The notes beneath the pieces are model-generated. The model worked only from the letters and a program-made list of their open reading frames with translations, did no database searches and had not been told where the DNA came from. A stretch of DNA of 64,000 bases from Myxococcales bacterium (GTDB taxonomy: Bacteria; Myxococcota; Myxococcia; Myxococcales; Myxococcaceae), in NCBI GenBank assembly GCA_016191815.1, contig JACPVI010000016.1, positions 1 to 64,000 on the forward strand, read 5' to 3'. Of this stretch, positions 24,938-34,003 are shown in pieces. The position numbers and the translations under genes are program-made. How positions within the stretch are numbered: position 1 is the first letter of the stretch; every line of letters starts with the position of its first letter.

Positions 24938-25633
24938 CTACATGAGGCCGCCCGAAAAGAAGAATTCCCTGCCATTCGATTGGAGCAGGAGCCGGACGGC
25001 GCCAGGCCGGTCGACGGGGCGGTCGGGAGTGTCGCCCTGGAGGCGGTACTCCTCCCGGACCACCACCTCCTCCCGTTCGGAGCGAATGAACCAGGCCAGC
25101 GACCGGTAGCTGCGCCGGCGAAGCCTCAACACCTCCTCGGCCGATTCCACCACTCCGGAGTCTCCGCCCGCACAGAGCGCGGCAAGCGCCGAGGCGTCTC
25201 CCGACTCCAGGGCTCGTCTCCTCCGCTCCAGCGCCTCCACCGCCGCGGACAGCCTCGGCGCCAGGCCCTGCTCCGGCGCCCACTGGTAGCCGGTGCGCAG
25301 GAAGGGGATTCGCTCCAGCCCGAGCGAGCTGACTTCCGTGGGCCCGAGCGCACCCTCGAAGTCCAGGGTGGCGGTCGCAAGGGCGGCCTTGGCGGCCGGG
25401 TCGAACGTGACGCTGATGCGGTCGAACCGGGCCTTCCTGCTCCGCAGCTTGGCCCCGATCTCGGGCAGCTCCAGCTCGAATCCCGCGGCTTCTGCCTTCT
25501 TGAGGGCGGTGATGATCTCCGCCTCTGGGCCGGCGGCGATCCCCAGGAGCCTCGGCAAGAGCACCACCGCCGATACTCCGATGGCCACGATGGAGAGGAT
25601 GAAACCGAGGGCGCGGGCGGATTCCGCTCTCAC
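24938..25633 (-). CDS. Hypothetical membrane-anchored protein
   Basis: A 231-residue protein, not recognised. One N-terminal membrane helix (ALGFILSIVAIGVSAVVLLP) is followed by an alpha/beta periplasmic part. GTG 25633 is the start because it overlaps the bamD stop as GTGA and comes 12 codons before the helix. The coupling to bamD suggests envelope function. The end, RLLLQSNGREFFFSGGL, contains no known motif. Confidence 0.65.
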   Translation of the reverse strand: MRAESARALGFILSIVAIGVSAVVLLPRLLGIAAGPEAEIITALKKAEAAGFELELPEIGAKLRSRKARFDRISVTFDPAAKAALATATLDFEGALGPTEVSSLGLERIPFLRTGYQWAPEQGLAPRLSAAVEALERRRRALESGDASALAALCAGGDSGVVESAEEVLRLRRRSYRSLAWFIRSEREEVVVREEYRLQGDTPDRPVDRPGAVRLLLQSNGREFFFSGGLM

Positions 25634-26403
25634 CCTTCGGCGCCCAAGAGCTTCTGGGCCTTCTGGGCGGCGGGAGTGCCGGGGAGCTTCTGCACCAGTG
25701 CCCTCAGGCTCTCCTTGGCGCGCTCCGGATCGGACAGCTTGAGATAGGCCTCGTGCAGGCCGAAGTAGGCGCGCTCCTCGAAGCCCAGGCCGGCGAACTC
25801 GTTCACCACCCGGTTGAGCCTGCCGACCACCGCGCGCCACTTCTCCTTGGCGGCGTAGAACTCCGCCACGTACATCTCGTGCTCGGCCAGGCGGCGGCGG
25901 GCATCGTCGGCGAGCTTCTTCGCCTCGACGACGTACGGCGACTTCGGGTAGGTGCGAATGAACTCGCCCATCGCGACCAGGGTGCTGCGCACCTCGACCT
26001 GGTCCTTCTCGCGCGAGGAAGGCAAGAGGAAGAAGTCCGAAGGAATCTCCCGGTGGTGGGTGAGCGCCGCCCGGAAAGCCGCGTAGTCCACCTTGGGGTG
26101 GGTGGGGTGCAGCTTGATGAAGTTCCGGTAGCGGTCGCGGGCCTCGAGGAACTGCTCCCGCTCGAAGTCGGTGTCGGCGAGCCGGAGCTCCGCCCCCCTC
26201 GCCGCCTCGAGGAAGGGGTACTTGGTCTTCACGTACTCGAAGTACCGCTCGGCCTCGATGAAGTTCTTGGACTCCAAAGCCTCGTCGCCCTTGGCGAGGT
26301 TGGTTTCGGCGTCGGCCGCATAGTCCGGCTCGGGGACGTCGCCGGAGGTGGTGGCGCAGCCGGCCCACAGCGCCGCCGCCAGCAGCACGCAGGGGGGTTT
26401 CAT
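25630..26403 (-). CDS. bamD: Outer-membrane assembly lipoprotein BamD-like
   Basis: A 257-residue lipoprotein (signal ending AALWAGC, lipid Cys at 16) with TPR-like helices, as in BamD, the lipoprotein partner of BamA in outer-membrane protein insertion. Typical segments are AERYFEYVKTKYPF near residue 55 and ARDRYRNFIKLHPTHPKVDYAAFRAAL. Length agrees with the family. It is coupled by GTGA to the next gene and follows recX. General outer-membrane TPR lipoproteins can look alike, so the name rests on length and layout. Confidence 0.8.
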   Translation of the reverse strand: MKPPCVLLAAALWAGCATTSGDVPEPDYAADAETNLAKGDEALESKNFIEAERYFEYVKTKYPFLEAARGAELRLADTDFEREQFLEARDRYRNFIKLHPTHPKVDYAAFRAALTHHREIPSDFFLLPSSREKDQVEVRSTLVAMGEFIRTYPKSPYVVEAKKLADDARRRLAEHEMYVAEFYAAKEKWRAVVGRLNRVVNEFAGLGFEERAYFGLHEAYLKLSDPERAKESLRALVQKLPGTPAAQKAQKLLGAEG

Positions 26404-26416
26404 CGAGCCGCGGAAC

Positions 26417-26908
26417 CTAACCCTCTCCCTCGGGCGAATCCAGCGCCGCGCCGGCGAGGAGCCGCTCCACCACCTCTTCGCCGAACCCTCGCGCAAGCAG
26501 CAGCCGGGCGGCCTTTGCGCGCGATTTCGCGTCGAGCTTGCCAAAGAGGCCCCTGCGCTCGAGGACTGCCCGGGCGGCCGACAGCGGGTCGAAGCGGAGC
26601 TCGGCTGCCGACTCCTCCAGCGCCGCCCGGATCTGGGCTTCGGTGAGCCCGTGAGCCGCGAGCCTCCGGGCCACCGCGACGGGGCCGAGCCTCCCCTCGC
26701 GCAAGAGCGCGTGCGCCCGGTAGCGGGCGAAGCGGGCGTCGTCGAGGTAGCCGAGCTCGGAGAGGCGATCGAGCGCGGCGGCGACCTCGCGCTCCGGAAA
26801 CCCCTTCCGCGAAAGCAGGCCGGACAGCTCGTGGCGGCTCCGGGAGCGGTGGGAGAGGAGCCTGAGCCCTGCCTCGAGCGCCCCGGCCGCTTTTCGCCCC
26901 GCGCTCAA
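26417..26908 (-). CDS. recX: Regulatory protein RecX
   Basis: A 163-residue inhibitor of RecA filaments. It consists of three-helix repeats with the family pattern ALRLLSHRSRSRHELSGLL, ELGYLDDARFARYRAHALL and GPVAVARRLAAHGL. The length is typical for RecX. recA is not adjacent; the gene stands between pilT and bamD on the same strand. Confidence 0.9.
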   Translation of the reverse strand: MSAGRKAAGALEAGLRLLSHRSRSRHELSGLLSRKGFPEREVAAALDRLSELGYLDDARFARYRAHALLREGRLGPVAVARRLAAHGLTEAQIRAALEESAAELRFDPLSAARAVLERRGLFGKLDAKSRAKAARLLLARGFGEEVVERLLAGAALDSPEGEG

Positions 26909-26914
26909 CGGAAG

Positions 26915-28186
26915 CTAGAACCGCTCGATCTGGAAGTCGTCGTCGCCGGGCTTCTTCTCCGGGGCCTTGGGCGCGGCGGGCTTGGGAGGCGCCGGGGCGG
27001 CCGGCTTGGGGGCGGCGGGAGGGGCGGACCCCATCTGCCCGAAGCCGGCGGTGCCCGGGACGGCCTTCGACTCGCCGGCGGCCTTGTCGAAGTCGTCCCA
27101 CTTCGAGTCGGAGGTGGCGCTGATCCCGGAGAAGCGCAGGGCGAAGTCGTCGGGGTTGCTGGCCTGGCGGTGGGCTTCCTCGTAGGTGATGAGGTTGTTC
27201 TTCACCAGCGACATGAGCGACTGGTCGAAGGTCTGCATCCCGTAGGTCTGGTGGCCCTGGGCGATGGCGTCGGGGATCTCCTTGGTGCGGTCCTTGTCCT
27301 CGACCAGCTCGCGCACGCGGGCGGTGGCCCGGAGGATCTCCACCGCGGCGACCCGCCCCTTGCCGTCGGCGCGCGGCACCAGCCGCTGGGAGATGACCGC
27401 CTTGAGCACCGAGCCGAGCTGCAGCCGCACCTGCTTCTGCTGGTAGGGCGGGAACACCGAGATGATGCGGTTGATGGTCTCGGTAGCGTCCAGGGTGTGC
27501 AGGGTGGACATCACCAGGTGGCCGGTCTCGGCGGCGGTGAGCGCGGTCTCGATGGTCTCCAGATCTCGCATCTCGCCGACCAGGATCACGTCCGGGTCCT
27601 GGCGGAGGGCGCTCTTGAGGGCCTGGCTGAACGAGAGGGTGTCCACCCCCACCTCGCGCTGGTTGACGATCGAGCGCTTGTCGCGGATGAGGAACTCGAT
27701 CGGGTCCTCGATCGTCATGATGTGGTTGGTCTCGTTGGCGTTGATGTGATCGATCATCGCCGCCAGCGTGGTGGACTTGCCCGAGCCGGTGGTGCCGGTC
27801 ACCAGGATGAGGCCGCGCTCGTCCAGGGCGATCTTCTCCAGCGCCGAGGGCAGCAAGAGGTCCTTGATGCTGAGGATCTTGAAGGGGATGACCCGCAGCA
27901 CCGCTCCGATCGTCCCGCGCTGCTGGAAGACGTTGACGCGGAAGCGGCCCAGCCCCGGCACTCCGTAGGCGAGGTCGATCTCGTTGGTCTGCTTGAACTT
28001 CTCTTTCTGGAACTCATTCATGATGCCGAAGGCCATTCGCGCCACCTCTTCGGGCGGCAGCCGTCGGCCGTCCTTGAGCGGCACCAGGGTTCCGTCGACG
28101 CGGAACATCGGCGGGAGCCCGGCCTTCAGGTGGATGTCGGACGCTCCCCCGCGAAGGGCGACCTGGAGGATCTCGTTGAGTTCCAT
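26915..28186 (-). CDS. pilT: Type IV pilus twitching ATPase PilT
   Basis: A 423-residue hexameric ATPase that powers pilus retraction. It shows the N-terminal MELNEILQVALRGGASDIHL, the Walker A GTTGSGKST, the Asp box TIEDPIEFL, the Walker B DPDVILVGEMRDLETI and the His box STLHTLDATETI. About 70 C-terminal residues rich in Ala, Pro and Lys form a disordered tail ending DDDFQIERF, longer than in E. coli or Pseudomonas PilT. ATG 28186 gives the canonical start. An upstream ATG would add 21 non-conserved residues. Confidence 0.94.
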   Translation of the reverse strand: MELNEILQVALRGGASDIHLKAGLPPMFRVDGTLVPLKDGRRLPPEEVARMAFGIMNEFQKEKFKQTNEIDLAYGVPGLGRFRVNVFQQRGTIGAVLRVIPFKILSIKDLLLPSALEKIALDERGLILVTGTTGSGKSTTLAAMIDHINANETNHIMTIEDPIEFLIRDKRSIVNQREVGVDTLSFSQALKSALRQDPDVILVGEMRDLETIETALTAAETGHLVMSTLHTLDATETINRIISVFPPYQQKQVRLQLGSVLKAVISQRLVPRADGKGRVAAVEILRATARVRELVEDKDRTKEIPDAIAQGHQTYGMQTFDQSLMSLVKNNLITYEEAHRQASNPDDFALRFSGISATSDSKWDDFDKAAGESKAVPGTAGFGQMGSAPPAAPKPAAPAPPKPAAPKAPEKKPGDDDFQIERF

Positions 28187-28265
28187 CGCGCCGATGCTAT
28201 CACGCACCTCGCCGGCGCGGGGGCGCCTGATCGAGAGTTCTGCAGGCACCTCACCCCGTTCGGTA

Positions 28266-28664
28266 CTAGCGCTTGCTGAACTGGAACCGGCGGCGAGCGC
28301 CTGGCTGGCCGTACTTCTTGCGCTCCACGGCGCGGGCGTCGCGGGTGAGGAAGCCGGCCTTCTTGAGCGCGGGCCGGAACTCCGCGTTCAGCCTGCAGAG
28401 GGCGCGCGCGAGCCCGTGGCGAATGGCCCCGGCCTGGCCGGAGAGCCCGCCGCCCCGCACGTTGACGGTCATGTCGATCTTGCCCATCTGCTCCAAGACT
28501 TGGAGGGGCTGGTGGATGATCATCTTCGAGGTCTCGCGGCCGAAGTACTCCTCGATCGGGCGGCCGTTGACGGTCATCGTGCCGGTGCCGGCCTTGAGCC
28601 AGACGCGGGCGGTGGCCTCCTTGCGGCGGCCGGTGGCGTAGAACCCGTCGTTGGAAGTTGCCAT
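28266..28664 (-). CDS. rpsI: 30S ribosomal protein S9
   Basis: 132 residues, with the S9 features [15 protein letters not shown] near the start, [18 protein letters not shown] in the middle and the basic C-terminal tail [14 protein letters not shown] that reaches the ribosomal P-site. It lies three bases after rplM, the universal L13-S9 operon. Confidence 0.98.
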   Translation of the reverse strand: MATSNDGFYATGRRKEATARVWLKAGTGTMTVNGRPIEEYFGRETSKMIIHQPLQVLEQMGKIDMTVNVRGGGLSGQAGAIRHGLARALCRLNAEFRPALKKAGFLTRDARAVERKKYGQPGARRRFQFSKR

Positions 28665-28666
28665 GG

Positions 28667-29113
28667 CTAAGCTTTCACCTCTTTGGGGGTAGGTTTCTGA
28701 GCGGCGTGGGGGTGCTGGTCGCCGGCGTAGACCTTGAGCTTGGACATCATCTTCCGGCCGAGAGCGTTGCGGGGGAGCATCCGCCGCACCGCGCTCTTGA
28801 TGATGTCCTCGGGGTGCCGCTTGCGCAGGGCCTCGAGGTTGGTCGTCTTGAGCGCGCCGGGGAAGCCGGCGTTGGGGTGCCGGTAGTAGCGCTTATCGGT
28901 TTCCTTGTTGCCGGTCACGCGCACCTTGGCGGCGTTGATCACCACCACGTGGTCCCCGGTGTCGATGGAGGGGGTGTAGATCGCCTTGTGCTTGCCCTTG
29001 AGGAGGGTGGCGATCTGCGTGGCCGCCCGGCCCAGCACCTTGTCGGTGAGGTCGATGAGGTGCCACTGGCGTTTGATGTCCGCCGGCTTGGCGCTGTAGG
29101 TCCGCTGCGACAT
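28667..29113 (-). CDS. rplM: 50S ribosomal protein L13
   Basis: 148 residues with the L13 signatures [36 protein letters not shown] and the motif [25 protein letters not shown] lies just before the ATG. It is followed by rpsI with three bases between. Upstream is an unrelated peptidase gene, so the ribosomal promoter should lie in or just before the 50-base gap at 29114-29163. Confidence 0.98.
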   Translation of the reverse strand: MSQRTYSAKPADIKRQWHLIDLTDKVLGRAATQIATLLKGKHKAIYTPSIDTGDHVVVINAAKVRVTGNKETDKRYYRHPNAGFPGALKTTNLEALRKRHPEDIIKSAVRRMLPRNALGRKMMSKLKVYAGDQHPHAAQKPTPKEVKA

Positions 29114-29163
29114 GGAGTGCTCCGGTTGAGAGCGGGCCTATCTATTGAGGCCTAGCAGGCAAG

Positions 29164-30939
29164 TCAAGCCCGGCTCCTGGCTCCTGCCAGGGCGAGCAGC
29201 GCCACGGCGGTGCAGTGGGCGTCCTGGCGTTCTCCCATTGCCTCCCCCTGCCGCCTGGGCTCGGACACGGAGCCGCTGCCCGCCTGGTGGCGGGAGATCA
29301 GCGCCAGCAGGGAGCGGTGCGCGGGACTGCGGTGCTCTCCGGCGAGTTGGAGGCACAGCGCCGCCTCGGCCGCCAAGTCGACCCGCCGCTCTGCCACCAT
29401 CCAGTCGCACGCCAGCATCAGCTCCTCTGTCTCGGATTCCAGCTTGCCCGGGAGAAGGGGGAGCCGCAGGTACCTCGTCTCGAGCAGGAAGAGGTGAGTG
29501 AGCCAGTAGAGGTCCAACAGTCGCGAGGTGCCTCGCAGCGCCCTATCCGGAAGGCGGGCCCTCGCCGGGATTCCGAGCTGGTGCGCCAGCTCGCCGAGGA
29601 GCCAGGCGTCGATAGGGCTTTGAGGCGCGAGGTCGGCCACGCAGCGGCGCAGCCATTCTGGGCGTACTTTGCCTCGGATATTGGGGGAAACTACGCCCAG
29701 AATGTCCGCCTCCGCGCTGGGGCGCAGAGCATCGGGCTGGTCGCGGCCGGGGTTGGGACGGTTTGGTGTCTCCCCCCCGATGGACGGCGCCTGGGCGCCG
29801 CGCTCGTGGAGCACGTAGAGGGCGTCCAGCCGGGACATGGCCTCTTCGGGGTCGATCCCCGGGGGAAAATCGATGGGCACCTGCGCGAGCCGGCGCACTG
29901 CCCGACGGAGGTGGGCTCCGAGCTGCGCGGCCCGGAAGAAGGGGGGAGCGTGCGCCTCCAGCATATGGAGGATGAGGGCGCGCTCGGATGGCTGCCACGT
30001 CGCGGTGCCGCTGGTGGCGCGGAGGAAGGCGCGCAGGGCGCTGCGCGCGCGGTGGCGAAAGTCCAGCGGGTCCCGCCGGGAGAGCGGCCGGCAGATGAGC
30101 GCCGCGGCGTCTTCGCGGAATGCCGGAATGCCCGGGCGGCCGCGAAGCGCGCGGGCGAGGGGAGCCTCGGTGGCGCCGATCAGCTCGAGCGCGCGGAGGT
30201 AGCGCTGCCGGAAGGTGGGCGCATCGATCCGCACCGACTCCTCGCCGGCGCGGTGTCCACCGGCCCGGGCGGCGCGGTCCGCTTGCCAGCGGCTCTTGAA
30301 CCTCAGCACCAGCGGTCCGTTCGGCGGACGCGTTGGCGGCCTGGGGGGGCAGCTTGCGGCGTCGAGGATCAGCCGCTCCGCGCGGAGCGGATCGATCGAT
30401 TTCGCCTCGCGGGCGGTGACCGCACGCTTCACGCAGACGAAGCGGGCGCGGTAGCCCAGGTGGCCCCGAAGGGTATCGTCGCCGGACACGAAGACCGATG
30501 GGATGCCTAGCTCCGCGGCGATGGCCAGGACCAGCTCCGCCTCGCTGAGAGCGCGTCCTCCCGAGTACCAGCCGACGTGGGGGCTGACGGTATGAGCGGC
30601 GAAGCCGGGGCGGCCGGCCGGAGCGTGCATTCCGACCATAGCCACCGCTTGGGCGTCCTCGAACAGCCGCTGGCCGTAGGCGTCGGGCTCGAAGGTCAGC
30701 TCGACTCCGGGCGGGAGGCTGGAGGCGAGGATGTTGGGAGCGTCGAGGCCGCCGCGATGGCTGTCGCTCACCCGGATGCGCTCGAAACCGGCGGCGAATA
30801 GTCCGCGCGCGGCGGAGCAGACCTCCTCGGTGAGCCGCGCGCAGGCCCCCGGGTAGAGCGGGCTGCCAGCGAGGACTGCCTCCAGCCGGTCTACCCCGGC
30901 CACTCCCTCGAGATCGGCGATGAGGAGCGCGGTGCGCAT
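29164..30939 (-). CDS. M55-family (DppA-like) D-aminopeptidase with long extra C-terminal domain
   Basis: A 591-residue protein. Residues 1 to about 270 form an M55 peptidase of the DppA type, a zinc enzyme that removes N-terminal D-amino acids: D9-L-E-G-V-A-G, the metal-binding VSDSHRGG, AVAMVGMHA and VFVSGDD are all present. From about residue 330 there is a second, mostly helical part of about 250 residues (for example DLYWLTHLFLLETRYL) that resembles DUF6895-type domains without known role. Ordinary DppA is about 270 residues, so this is a fusion. No signal peptide is seen. It might act on cell-wall-derived D-amino-acid peptides. Confidence 0.8.
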   Translation of the reverse strand: MRTALLIADLEGVAGVDRLEAVLAGSPLYPGACARLTEEVCSAARGLFAAGFERIRVSDSHRGGLDAPNILASSLPPGVELTFEPDAYGQRLFEDAQAVAMVGMHAPAGRPGFAAHTVSPHVGWYSGGRALSEAELVLAIAAELGIPSVFVSGDDTLRGHLGYRARFVCVKRAVTAREAKSIDPLRAERLILDAASCPPRPPTRPPNGPLVLRFKSRWQADRAARAGGHRAGEESVRIDAPTFRQRYLRALELIGATEAPLARALRGRPGIPAFREDAAALICRPLSRRDPLDFRHRARSALRAFLRATSGTATWQPSERALILHMLEAHAPPFFRAAQLGAHLRRAVRRLAQVPIDFPPGIDPEEAMSRLDALYVLHERGAQAPSIGGETPNRPNPGRDQPDALRPSAEADILGVVSPNIRGKVRPEWLRRCVADLAPQSPIDAWLLGELAHQLGIPARARLPDRALRGTSRLLDLYWLTHLFLLETRYLRLPLLPGKLESETEELMLACDWMVAERRVDLAAEAALCLQLAGEHRSPAHRSLLALISRHQAGSGSVSEPRRQGEAMGERQDAHCTAVALLALAGARSRA

Positions 30940-31307
30940 GGCGGCGAGCCTAGGACACCCGCTCGGGCCCAGGGCACCGACCCGCTTGAGGGGAGTCGCG
31001 ACCGCGGGTAGTCCCGCATGGCCCGGAGCGACGGAACGGCCCGGGTCGCGATCTGCGGAGAAGCCGCAGAGGCCAGGTCGCGCCAGATTGAGAGTTCCTC
31101 CGCGATCGGTGGGTGGAGGCTCGCTCCTGGCCGGTCGATCGCAGCCCGTTCTGGCCGTACGCAGGGGGGCGATCAGCTGCCGCGCTGATGCCTTCGTGCG
31201 CAATCGGGGCAGAGACGCAGCTCGAGCACCGTCTCGCGCCCCCGCCGCATGAATCGGTTCGCCTTCGCCCGCGCCGGGTATTCGCGAGCGCGAGACTCAA
31301 CCTCGGT
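30940..31307. other. Intergenic stretch
   Basis: About 370 bases between uvrD and the M55 peptidase. No gene, RNA or repeat was recognised. It should hold the promoter of the peptidase gene. Confidence 0.4.
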
Positions 31308-33353
31308 CTAGCGTGGACCTCGTCCCGCGGGGCCGGGGGAAACCGCTCCCCCCGCGGCCTTGGCCCGCAGGCGCTCACGCAGCTCGGCGATGAAGCTCGT
31401 TCCCTCCGGTTTCGGCGCCGGGGCCCCGAGATCCTCCAGCTCGAAGAGCTCCTCGGGGATGTCGTCGAGGAAGCGCGAGGGAGTCCTGGGCGCGGCCTTT
31501 CCCCGGAAGGTGCGCGAGGCGGCGCGGGTGAGGAAGAGCTTTCTGCGCGCGCGGGTCATTCCCACGTAACAGAGCCGCCGCTCCTCCTCGAGGTTCTGCG
31601 CCTCCCCTTGCATCCCCGAGTGAGGCAACAGGCCCTCCTCCATCCCGATGAGGAAGACGAGCTGGAACTCGAGCCCTTTGGCGCCGTGCAGCGTCATCAG
31701 GCTCACCTTCCGCCCGGCCGGGCCGTCTTCCTCCTCGCGGCTATCCAAAGAGAGCCGGTTGAGATAGCCCAGCAGGTCTGCCTTCTTCCCCTCGCGCCTC
31801 TCGAACGCCTCGAGCGAGGCCAACACCTGCTCCACCGAGCGGATCCGCCGCTCGAGCTGCGCCGCGGAACGCGACTGGAGCCGCGCTGCCTCGCGCAGAC
31901 CGATCTCCGTGAGGAGCTCCCTCGTGGCGCCGGCCAGGTTCCCCTTCCGGAAGACAACGCGGTAGCGCTCGACGAGGGCGCAGAACTCCGAGAGCTTCTC
32001 CGCCGCGCCTCGGGGCAGGCCCTCGATGCCGGCCGCCGACTCCATCGCCTTCCACAGCGGCACCCCGCGCTCGCGGGCGAACTGCTGCACCCGCTCCACG
32101 GTGACATCGCCAATGCCCCGAGGCGGCACGTTCACCACCCTGAGTAGGGCCAACTCGTCCCTGGGGTTGGCGAGCGCCTTGAGGTAGCCGAGGGTGTCCT
32201 TCACGTCGCGTCGGTCGAACAGCTCCATCCCGCCGATCACCTCGTAGGGGATGCCCTTCTCTCGGAGCGCCTCCTCCACCGGCCCGGATTGCCCGTTGGT
32301 GCGGTAGAGGACCGCGACCTCGTCCGGGGAAAGCCTGCCGGCCATCGCCTTGCCGATCTCGTGGGCGACGTAGCGAGCCTCCTCGACCTCGTCCGGGGCG
32401 ATCACTACCGAGAGGGGCGAGCCTCCCTCCTCCGCCGTCCACAGCCGCTTGTGCCGCCGCGAGGGATTCTGCGCGATCACCGCGTTGGCCGCCTCGAGGA
32501 TGAAGCGGGTGGAGCGGTAGTTCTGCTCGAGGCGGATCTCCATTGCGCCCGGAAAGCACCGCTCGAACTGAAGGACGTTGGCGATCTCCGCGCCCCTCCA
32601 GCCGTAGATGCTCTGGTCGTCGTCGCCGACGGCGCACACGCTCGTGGCCTTTGCGGAGAGCAGCATGAGCAGCTTCATCTGGGCGAGGTTGGTGTCCTGG
32701 AACTCGTCCACCAACAGGTGCCGGAAGCGGCGGGCGTAGGCGTCGCGCACCTCGGCGTCCTCCTCGAGCAGCCGCAAGGGGAGGACCAAGAGGTCGTCGA
32801 AGTCCACCGCCCCCTGGGCTCGCAGCCCGCGCTGGTAGAGCGGGAAAGCAAGATGCGCGACCAAGTCGTAGTCGCCGCCACGACCCTCCGGAGCAGGCTC
32901 GGGCTCGGTGCCGGCGTTCTTGGCACGGGAGATGAGCGTGAGCACCCGCCACGCATCGAAGGAGCGATCGTCCACTCTCCGCTCGCGCATCGCCCTTCGC
33001 ACCAGGGCCAGCTGGTCCCCCGGATCGGCGATGGCGAACCGCTTGAGCAGGCCGAGCTTGGGAGCGTGCTGCCGGAGCATCCCAGCCCCGAAGGAGTGGA
33101 AGGTGGAGATGGAGACGCCCTCCGCGCGCGGCCCGGCCATCGAGAGGACCCGTGCCTTCATCTCCGCCGCCGCCTTGTTGGTGAAGGTGACCGCGAGGAT
33201 GGCTTCGGGTGGGGTTTTCTGCTCGAGGAGGTGGACGATCCGGTGGGCGATCACCCGCGTCTTCCCCGAGCCCGCGCCGGCCAGCACCAGGAGGGCTTTC
33301 TCCCTGGCGAGCACGGCCTCGCGCTGCGGCGGGTTGAGCCTCGTGAGGTCCAT
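31308..33353 (-). CDS. UvrD/Rep-type superfamily 1 DNA helicase
   Basis: A 681-residue 3'-to-5' helicase. Motifs in order: Q-motif LNPPQREAV, Walker A AGAGSGKT at 25-32, motif Ia AVTFTNKAAAEMK, STFHSFG, DEFQDTN (Walker B), VGDDDQSIYGWRGA, RLEQNYRST, LMTLHGAKGLEF and VGMTRARR. It ends in a Lys/Pro-rich tail as in PcrA/UvrD. The role is in excision repair or in removing blocks to replication. ATG 33353 starts directly before the Q-motif. It is divergent from the Cys-rich protein gene. Confidence 0.93.
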   Translation of the reverse strand: MDLTRLNPPQREAVLAREKALLVLAGAGSGKTRVIAHRIVHLLEQKTPPEAILAVTFTNKAAAEMKARVLSMAGPRAEGVSISTFHSFGAGMLRQHAPKLGLLKRFAIADPGDQLALVRRAMRERRVDDRSFDAWRVLTLISRAKNAGTEPEPAPEGRGGDYDLVAHLAFPLYQRGLRAQGAVDFDDLLVLPLRLLEEDAEVRDAYARRFRHLLVDEFQDTNLAQMKLLMLLSAKATSVCAVGDDDQSIYGWRGAEIANVLQFERCFPGAMEIRLEQNYRSTRFILEAANAVIAQNPSRRHKRLWTAEEGGSPLSVVIAPDEVEEARYVAHEIGKAMAGRLSPDEVAVLYRTNGQSGPVEEALREKGIPYEVIGGMELFDRRDVKDTLGYLKALANPRDELALLRVVNVPPRGIGDVTVERVQQFARERGVPLWKAMESAAGIEGLPRGAAEKLSEFCALVERYRVVFRKGNLAGATRELLTEIGLREAARLQSRSAAQLERRIRSVEQVLASLEAFERREGKKADLLGYLNRLSLDSREEEDGPAGRKVSLMTLHGAKGLEFQLVFLIGMEEGLLPHSGMQGEAQNLEEERRLCYVGMTRARRKLFLTRAASRTFRGKAAPRTPSRFLDDIPEELFELEDLGAPAPKPEGTSFIAELRERLRAKAAGGAVSPGPAGRGPR

Positions 33354-33474
33354 CGGGCGCGCGCACTCATACCTGCTTGCCGGCCGGGCGCAAACTCTCG
33401 CGGGGCCAGCGAAGCTGGGGTAAATCTTCCCCCGAGAGGGCCACCTGGGCACCGCCAAGGAGACAGCTCCGAGT

Positions 33475-33951
33475 GTGGACCGCGGCGAAGAGGCCGCCGC
33501 GAGGCAGCAGATTTCCCAGCTCGGCAAGCGCGACTTCCAGGAGCAGCTGAACCGGCTCATCCGCGGCTTCGCCGCCGACCCCGGCAACCCCGGCAGCTAC
33601 GCCTCCAACGGCTGCGTGCGCTGCGCCAATTGCATGTTCTGCACTGACTGCGAGGGCTGCTACCAGTGCACGCACTGCGTCCGCTGCGAGCTGTGCAACA
33701 GCTGCAGCCACTGCGTCGAGTCGAAGAGCTGCCACGCCTGTGCCTACTGCGTGCAATCGGAGAACTGCACCGGGAGCGCCTACCTGGTCCTCTGCCAGAA
33801 CCTCTCCGACTCCACCTACTGCTTCGGCTGCGTGGGGCTGTCCAAGAAGGACTTCTACATCCTCAACGTGCCCTTCTCGCGGCAGGAGTATTTCCTGGTC
33901 ACCAAGCGGCTGAAGAAGGAGCTTGGGATCGGCGAACCCTCGGGGCGCTGA
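33475..33951 (+). CDS. Cys-rich CxxC-repeat protein (myxobacterial 'caib/baif' annotation group)
   Basis: A 158-residue protein with a stretch of about 65 residues in which Cys recurs every three to six positions (CVRCANCMFCTDCEGCYQC and on), more than twenty in total, with a few aromatic residues between. The pattern suggests a right-handed coil or metal-binding ladder, perhaps with several zinc or iron-sulfur sites. The termini are free of Cys. Similar proteins in myxobacteria carry the misleading name caib/baif; it has nothing of CoA transferases. GTG 33475 is used, AAGGAG lying 12 bases before it. No signal peptide is present, so it is cytoplasmic. Confidence 0.75.
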   Translation: MDRGEEAAARQQISQLGKRDFQEQLNRLIRGFAADPGNPGSYASNGCVRCANCMFCTDCEGCYQCTHCVRCELCNSCSHCVESKSCHACAYCVQSENCTGSAYLVLCQNLSDSTYCFGCVGLSKKDFYILNVPFSRQEYFLVTKRLKKELGIGEPSGR

Positions 33952-33978
33952 GATGGGCCGTGGCGCCCTCACCCCCTG

Positions 33979-34002
33979 CCCCTCTCCTTTGGGGGAGAGG
34001 GG
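33979..34002. terminator. Bidirectional terminator hairpin
   Basis: A 9-bp stem CCCCTCTCC/GGAGAGGGG with a 6-base loop lies between two convergent genes. The sequence belongs to the common 'CCCTCACCCCCTGCCCC' type of intergenic repeat found in many proteobacteria. Confidence 0.6.
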
Positions 34003-34003
34003 T

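Noticed and set aside
33960-34003. The CCCC-rich intergenic hairpin as a novel repeat or CRISPR-like unit.
   Set aside because: It occurs once here and fits a common proteobacterial intergenic hairpin acting as terminator between convergent genes.
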